A DNA stretch of 64,000 bases, from the NCBI RefSeq assembly GCF_037975245.1, contig NC_092569.1, positions 13,315,001 to 13,379,000 of the forward strand. Reading direction: 5' to 3'. Shown here in pieces: positions 59,701 to 64,000 of the stretch. The position numbers and the translations under genes were made by a program. This DNA is from Apostichopus japonicus (taxonomy: Eukaryota > Echinodermata > Holothuroidea > Aspidochirotida > Stichopodidae). Numbering within the stretch: position 1 is the stretch's first letter; each line of letters begins with the position of its first letter. A model generated the notes under the pieces. That model was not told the DNA's origin, made no database searches, and saw only the letters and a list, made by a program, of their open reading frames with translations.

Positions 59701-59704
59701 TTAA

Positions 59705-60589
59705 ATGTAGTTATCTCTAAACCAGGATGCTTAAAATATGTTCTTTCAATATTCAACCTTTTTTCTCTCTAGTTACACACGAATTGAAATGCACATTTTC
59801 ATCAAGATTCCTAGAATATGTAACTCTTTCTTTCATTAGTCAAATTCAATTTTTCAATTTGGAAGCTATATCCCTTTTCAGCGACTATACTATACCTTTC
59901 CTTTAGAGCTTACGTTTTGTCCTAAGTTGTTGACTTTCTCAAGTCATTCAATCTCAGGTTGAGCAGATGTCATGTTGAATATATCACGTTGTTGAGTGCA
60001 ATACGTTGAATGGTCTATGTAAGTAATGTAGTTACTTTAAAAGGTGTCGAACCCTGATGGATATTTGCATATGTCAGTATCTGACTGATTAAAACCCAAC
60101 TAGTAATAGACCTAATAGGTGTTAAGATGCCGCGAGCAAAAATTTTCAATTTCTTCACAATTTCTTCTGGGAATAGCTTCTCGATAGCTGTGACATCTCC
60201 TTCATGCCATCACTAGAGGGACATCTAAGATGGTTGGTTAAACTAGAAAATCAACGCATGTTTTTCGAGTATGATGCCGAAGCCAATATATGCCTCATCG
60301 GTCGGACCTGTTAGTTCGAATGAATAATATGATTAGCATAACCAACGCATTCGAATATCAATACATTTATATTAAGAGATGTCTTTCGGCCAATTATGAA
60401 AAGCAAAAGATTTAAAGAAACTAATTTGTCAATGAAAAATTAAAACATAAATTTAACATTAACATTTTCTTTTGCACCAAGGAGTCATCATTAATTTACC
60501 CGTAATGTGTCATACTACATAGATCCGTATATCCATATATATATCCATATATATATTCATATATATCCATATATACATATATCCGCATA
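59705..60589. other. Spacer, continued
   Basis: 59705-60370 matches 31620-32260 of the EGF-TM2 spacer, where the paralogy ends. 60520-60600 is a TATATCCA-rich simple repeat. Confidence 0.6.
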
Positions 60590-60853
60590 CTACATATATC
60601 CGTTAAAGGTGGGATCGCTCGTAATTTCCTCGTTAATTCTGTCCTTCACACCAACCGATTCAAAAATAATATCAATACTACCCTCTACCGGTTCGTCGCT
60701 GTTGTTTCGTAATTTCTCAGCAATCCCGTATTTACGGCTAGTAAGCAATAAACGGGTTTGGTTACCTGAAGCGGTGGCCTTGGCGAAATTCCTGCATAGT
60801 TTCTTGTCTGTAGCAGAGTCAGTACAGGGAGTTGTTATGGAAAAACTCCCTGG
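60590..60853 (-). CDS. Unidentified coding-like fragment
   Basis: Minus strand is open for 87 codons without an ATG at the start, ending in TAG at 60590-60592. It reads CTDSATDKKLCRNFAKATAS, then GNQTRLLLTSRKYGIAEKLR, then EGSIDIIFESVGVKDRINEE. Composition is protein-like, unlike the AT-rich surroundings. I do not recognise the family. An 11-bp inverted repeat (CCGCATACTAC, 60583-60593 and 60857-60867) brackets it, hinting at an inserted segment such as a transposon-derived ORF or gene fragment. Confidence 0.4.
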   Translation of the reverse strand, partial: PGSFSITTPCTDSATDKKLCRNFAKATASGNQTRLLLTSRKYGIAEKLRNNSDEPVEGSIDIIFESVGVKDRINEEITSDPTFNGYM

Positions 60854-60989
60854 TCAGTAGTATGCGGTAAATTATTACGTCTCGTTTTCGTGTGTGTTAT
60901 GTGATACAAAACTCTGTGGTTTGTTTTACGTTCATAACTTTTTACAACTAGTGGGCTGTACACTGAAAAAATAAACTAGTCAATATTGC

Positions 60990-61230
60990 CACGGACTAAC
61001 GTTAAATTAGTCTGTAACGTTAGTCAATGCACACGAACTAGCAAAAATCTTCGTTTCATCGCTGCTTCTTAGTCAGTTTACACTGACTAAGGAAAATATA
61101 ATCACAGCTTAGTCGGTGGCGACGGACTAAGGTATTTTAACCCTTGGACTAAGAACGATACGGACACCCGATTTACGCCATAATCGTAGCTTAGTCGGTG
61201 TCGACGGACTAATGTATTTTAACCCAATTC
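60990..61230. repeat. Subterminal TTAGTCGG repeat array of the right transposon
   Basis: Repeated CGGACTAAnGT, CTTAGTCGGTG and GACTAAGG words in both orientations, matching the array at 1340-1732. Confidence 0.75.
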
Positions 61231-62848
61231 GATTCACTTCAATTTGGAAACCGAGAGGCAACGGCAGCTTGTTGGACTTGGCATAGTTTCATACGATCAC
61301 TCTAAGCAACTTGCAACCGTAAATCACCCAAGAAGGTCTTTAGAAGAATGGAGGTATTAACTGCCATCATCGGCCTACCTGTTATTCCTTTAACTTGAAG
61401 GTAAAATTAAAGTTAATTGTTAGGCCACTGGCACTAGTACTGTATTATGGTTAGTGTAACGCTACCGTTGTCACGCTGGCGTTTCGCAATACACAAGTGC
61501 AATGACAGTGAGTAGCCTATAGGCTTCTACTGGGTACTGCAGTGCATTCTCAACACTAAAGTGTGCATTCTAAACACCAATTAACAATGTGTTATGTGTG
61601 TATTGGGCTAGATTGAACAGTGGCACATAATCTTCTAATTTATTCCCAAACAAATGCTGGAACTACAAGTCTCAATAGTTTATTTGAAGTCTACACTCAT
61701 TTGGTAAAGATTTCCTGTAATATCCCATGTGAATCTAAATGGGTAGGCTTTGTGATATTGAATAAGCAAGGCTAGACCTTCAAACGTACAGTCACAGTAG
61801 GCTGAACAAATTATGTTGGCTAGTCAACGGTATTATATGTTGCGAGCAGTCAGGATGCACGCTTCAGTTCTATTTAACCTTTTCATTTATCATTTTTTAG
61901 TATTTAATTTCCGGTCACGCCCAGGAAACAGTTGCGACATTCCTTCACGGTCGACTTGTTTACTGTAAGAAGTATTAACCGTTTTTTCTCAGGAAAGCTT
62001 GATAGTCTGAAGTTATTATAACATGTGCTTTTAGTATACTGCAAAAAGAGTAAGTTGTTGTATTTGTATTGATATTTTATGTAGAAGTAACGAAAAATTT
62101 AGTATGTTTAGTTTGGTCTAATTGCACGTTCTTTTTCTGTCCAATGTAGTGCAGGGTTCACTTGCGCGAATTCAAATTATTCTGTTTATGTATATGTATA
62201 TGCATCGATTCGTAGATTATGATGTTTTATTGACATTTATTTGTAATTCAAGCATATCTGTTCAGTAGCAAAGTTTAAAGGTTAAGATTAATTAGTTTTC
62301 TCTTTTTGATCCTAGATTGAATGAAACTCATTGACGTAAATAATAGGTCAGATCATACAGTTTAACGCAGTTCCTAAAACTCTGGGTATTCTCTAGTCTT
62401 CGCCGGTCCATTATATACTTTAGTACTACTAGTAAGACTAAATCAGAACGACCGAAAGACAAACTTAGTGTAACAAAGTACTGATTCTCCTCTAGCCTAG
62501 GTCTAAACAGGCTTGTTATGTGAGCAAGCAAAATAACAACTAAAAACGATTATGCCTATAAATAAGTTGGCCCAGTGCATTTCTGCTTCTAAAATCTTAT
62601 ATTTTTAAAGATCATAAAAACAAACAAAGATTTAGCCCATGTTTTATTATCTCTGTATTCTGGGCATTTGATTCTGGTTGCAATGGTGATGACACTCTCG
62701 TTCAAATTTTCAGCTTTATACAGTCTGCTTCAAACTTTGGGATTGTTTTTTGAGACTATAGTGGAAGCAAATCTCACATAACTTTGTGGTGACAACTTTT
62801 TTTTTCTTTTTCAAATGATGAATACTTTTGCTGTTTCTTTTTTCCAGC

Positions 62849-63045
62849 AGGAATTGAAAAGCCAAATATCTAAGTCAAGGGTGAGGTTTCCTGTGATGTA
62901 CGACACCAGTGTGGAGGCAATAACAGAAGAGGAGAACTGTGTTATATATGGCTTACAGACATGTTTTAAGATGATATATTGGTACCCTTCGCAGAACAAA
63001 AGAGTTTATCCAAGAGTCCAAAAAGCAAAGGAACAAGTACCATAG
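62849..63045 (+). CDS. Candidate terminal exon of a gene carried by the right transposon
   Basis: Acceptor GCTGTTTCTTTTTTCCAG at 62831-62848, then an open run QELKSQISKSRVRFPVMYDT and SVEAITEEENCVIYGLQTCF and a Lys/Arg-rich end, stopping at TAG (63043-63045). Not recognised. Strong pyrimidine tract and protein-like composition favour a real exon. Confidence 0.45.
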
Positions 63046-63203
63046 AGAAAAAAGATGGAAGAGTGAGTTTAACTATTGTACCCAACTGTTTAATGATATT
63101 AAAGATACTTTTCATAACCTGTTTAAAAAAAAAACAGTCTAGTATATAATTTACGTGCAAGCTTCATAAGTTTGGTCAAATTTTCACTGATCTGTAGAAC
63201 GGG

Positions 63204-63900
63204 AGTCCAGAGGGTTTGGTTAGCTGGGAAGGTAACCAATTGCCTGGTACATCACAATGTTCACAATGCATTCCTGTATATGGAACCTGACGACTGGCAA
63301 ACCGACTGTGGTGGATGTGGCTGGGAGAGCAATTTTAAAGTCACCTAATAGCTAACCTAGATCAGCTTTCATGGTAACCACATCAAAGTAAGAACAATGT
63401 GTCAGGTATGGCCACAAGAGCAACAAATGGCCATCGCCAGTAATTATTGTTGGTGGGGTACCCCTGCCAGTGATCAACAATTGACCCCTCACGGCTGACC
63501 TAGGTCAGCTCATGAGGTAACCACTTGAAACCTACTGGAAAATGTTGGTTAGGACTTCAGATAAAAGGGATGGGCATTGCCAGTAATTTTTATTGGTGGG
63601 GTACCCCTGCCAGTAGACCCCCAATATGCCCATCCCCTCATTGACCTAGGTGAGCTCATGATTTGATCAGTTGAAACCTACAGGAAAATGATAGGTATCA
63701 CTTCATATGTTAGGATACTTACTTTGATGTGTTACCATGAAAACTGATCTAGGTTAGCTATCAGGTGACTTTAAAATTGCTCTCCCAGCCACACTCACCA
63801 CAGTCGGTTTGCCAGTCGTCTGGTTTCATATACAGGAATGCATTGTGAACATTGTGATGTACAAGGCAATTGGTTACCTTCCCAGCTAACCAAACCCGCT
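63204..63900. repeat. Foldback with ~190-bp inverted arms around ~145-bp units
   Basis: CTGGGAAGGTAACCAATTGCC at 63219 and on reappears as its reverse complement near 63870-63890; GTGGTTACCATGAAAGCTGATC-type words pair likewise. Between the arms (63440-63710) lie about two copies of the GACCTAGGTCAGCTCATGAG unit. Confidence 0.8.
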
Positions 63901-64000
63901 GGGCTCCCGGTCTATTGGGATCATAATTAACATGATTAACATAATTATTAAGCTTTGAAAAATAACTTGGTGTTATGCTGTTCAAAGCTAATAATTATTT

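Larger units (their letters stand above)
60961..64000 (+). mobile_element. Left-hand part of a CACTG-ended DNA transposon, cut by window end
   Basis: TA at 60959-60960 then CACTGAAAAAATAAACTAG, the same end as the left-window element. 60990-61230 is dense in TTAGTCGG/CGGACTAA words. The interior holds a candidate exon (62849-63045), a foldback (63204-63393 with 63717-63900), copies of the ~145-bp unit and the 63899-64000 segment shared with 725-840. The right end is outside the window. Confidence 0.7.

Overview
The window looks like nuclear DNA of a marine invertebrate, most likely a deuterostome such as an echinoderm or hemichordate; this is an inference from gene style, not a proven assignment. 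Reasons: short phase-1 EGF exons with GT-AG introns of 0.6 to 9 kb, AT-rich sequence, many dinucleotide microsatellites, and relics of hAT, LINE and Penelope-like elements with several MITE-like insertions. No bacterial operon, rRNA gene or CRISPR array is visible.

The core is a tandem family of three paralogous genes, all on the minus strand, called here EGF-TM1 (about 3.06-13.08 kb, 3' part outside the window), EGF-TM2 (19.36-29.44 kb) and EGF-TM3 (35.79-56.39 kb). Each begins with an almost identical 82-bp signal-peptide exon, followed by single-exon EGF modules that are all flanked by phase-1 introns. EGF-TM2 and EGF-TM3 then have a Ser/Thr/Pro stalk exon, a transmembrane exon and a cytoplasmic-tail exon. 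I recognise four module types, A, B, C and D, 21 intact copies in all. Orders are TM1: SP-B-A-C-D-C-B-A-(off window); TM2: SP-B'-A-A-A-A-stalk-TM-tail; TM3: SP-B-A-C-D-C-D-C-A-B-stalk-TM-tail. The assembled reading frames close exactly: 1326 bp (441 aa) for TM2 and 1452 bp (483 aa) for TM3. The products would be type I surface proteins with the same leader and membrane anchor but different EGF ectodomains and different tails.

Between the genes lie two arrays of one 31-bp minisatellite family (13.86-18.14 kb and 32.92-34.63 kb). The introns carry degenerate CAC/CGTCA repeats, decayed EGF exon fossils, and (TA)n or (CA)n tracts that sit at the places where one exon cassette changes to another.

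Mobile DNA: a 5.1-kb element at 46.27-51.41 kb in a TM3 intron has CACAG-type ends, a TA target duplication and a spliced SAM-domain gene of its own. Parts of two related elements with CACTGAAAA ends and TTAGTCGG-type subterminal repeats occupy the two window ends (1-1732 and 60961-64000). Also present are an hAT transposase relic (26.4-26.9 kb), an L1-like reverse transcriptase relic (28.6-29.15 kb), a hammerhead ribozyme half of Penelope type (3.6 kb), a tRNA-derived SINE pair (31.2 and 58.25 kb), and TTAA-flanked non-autonomous elements (30.05, 58.63 and, degraded, 51.87 kb).
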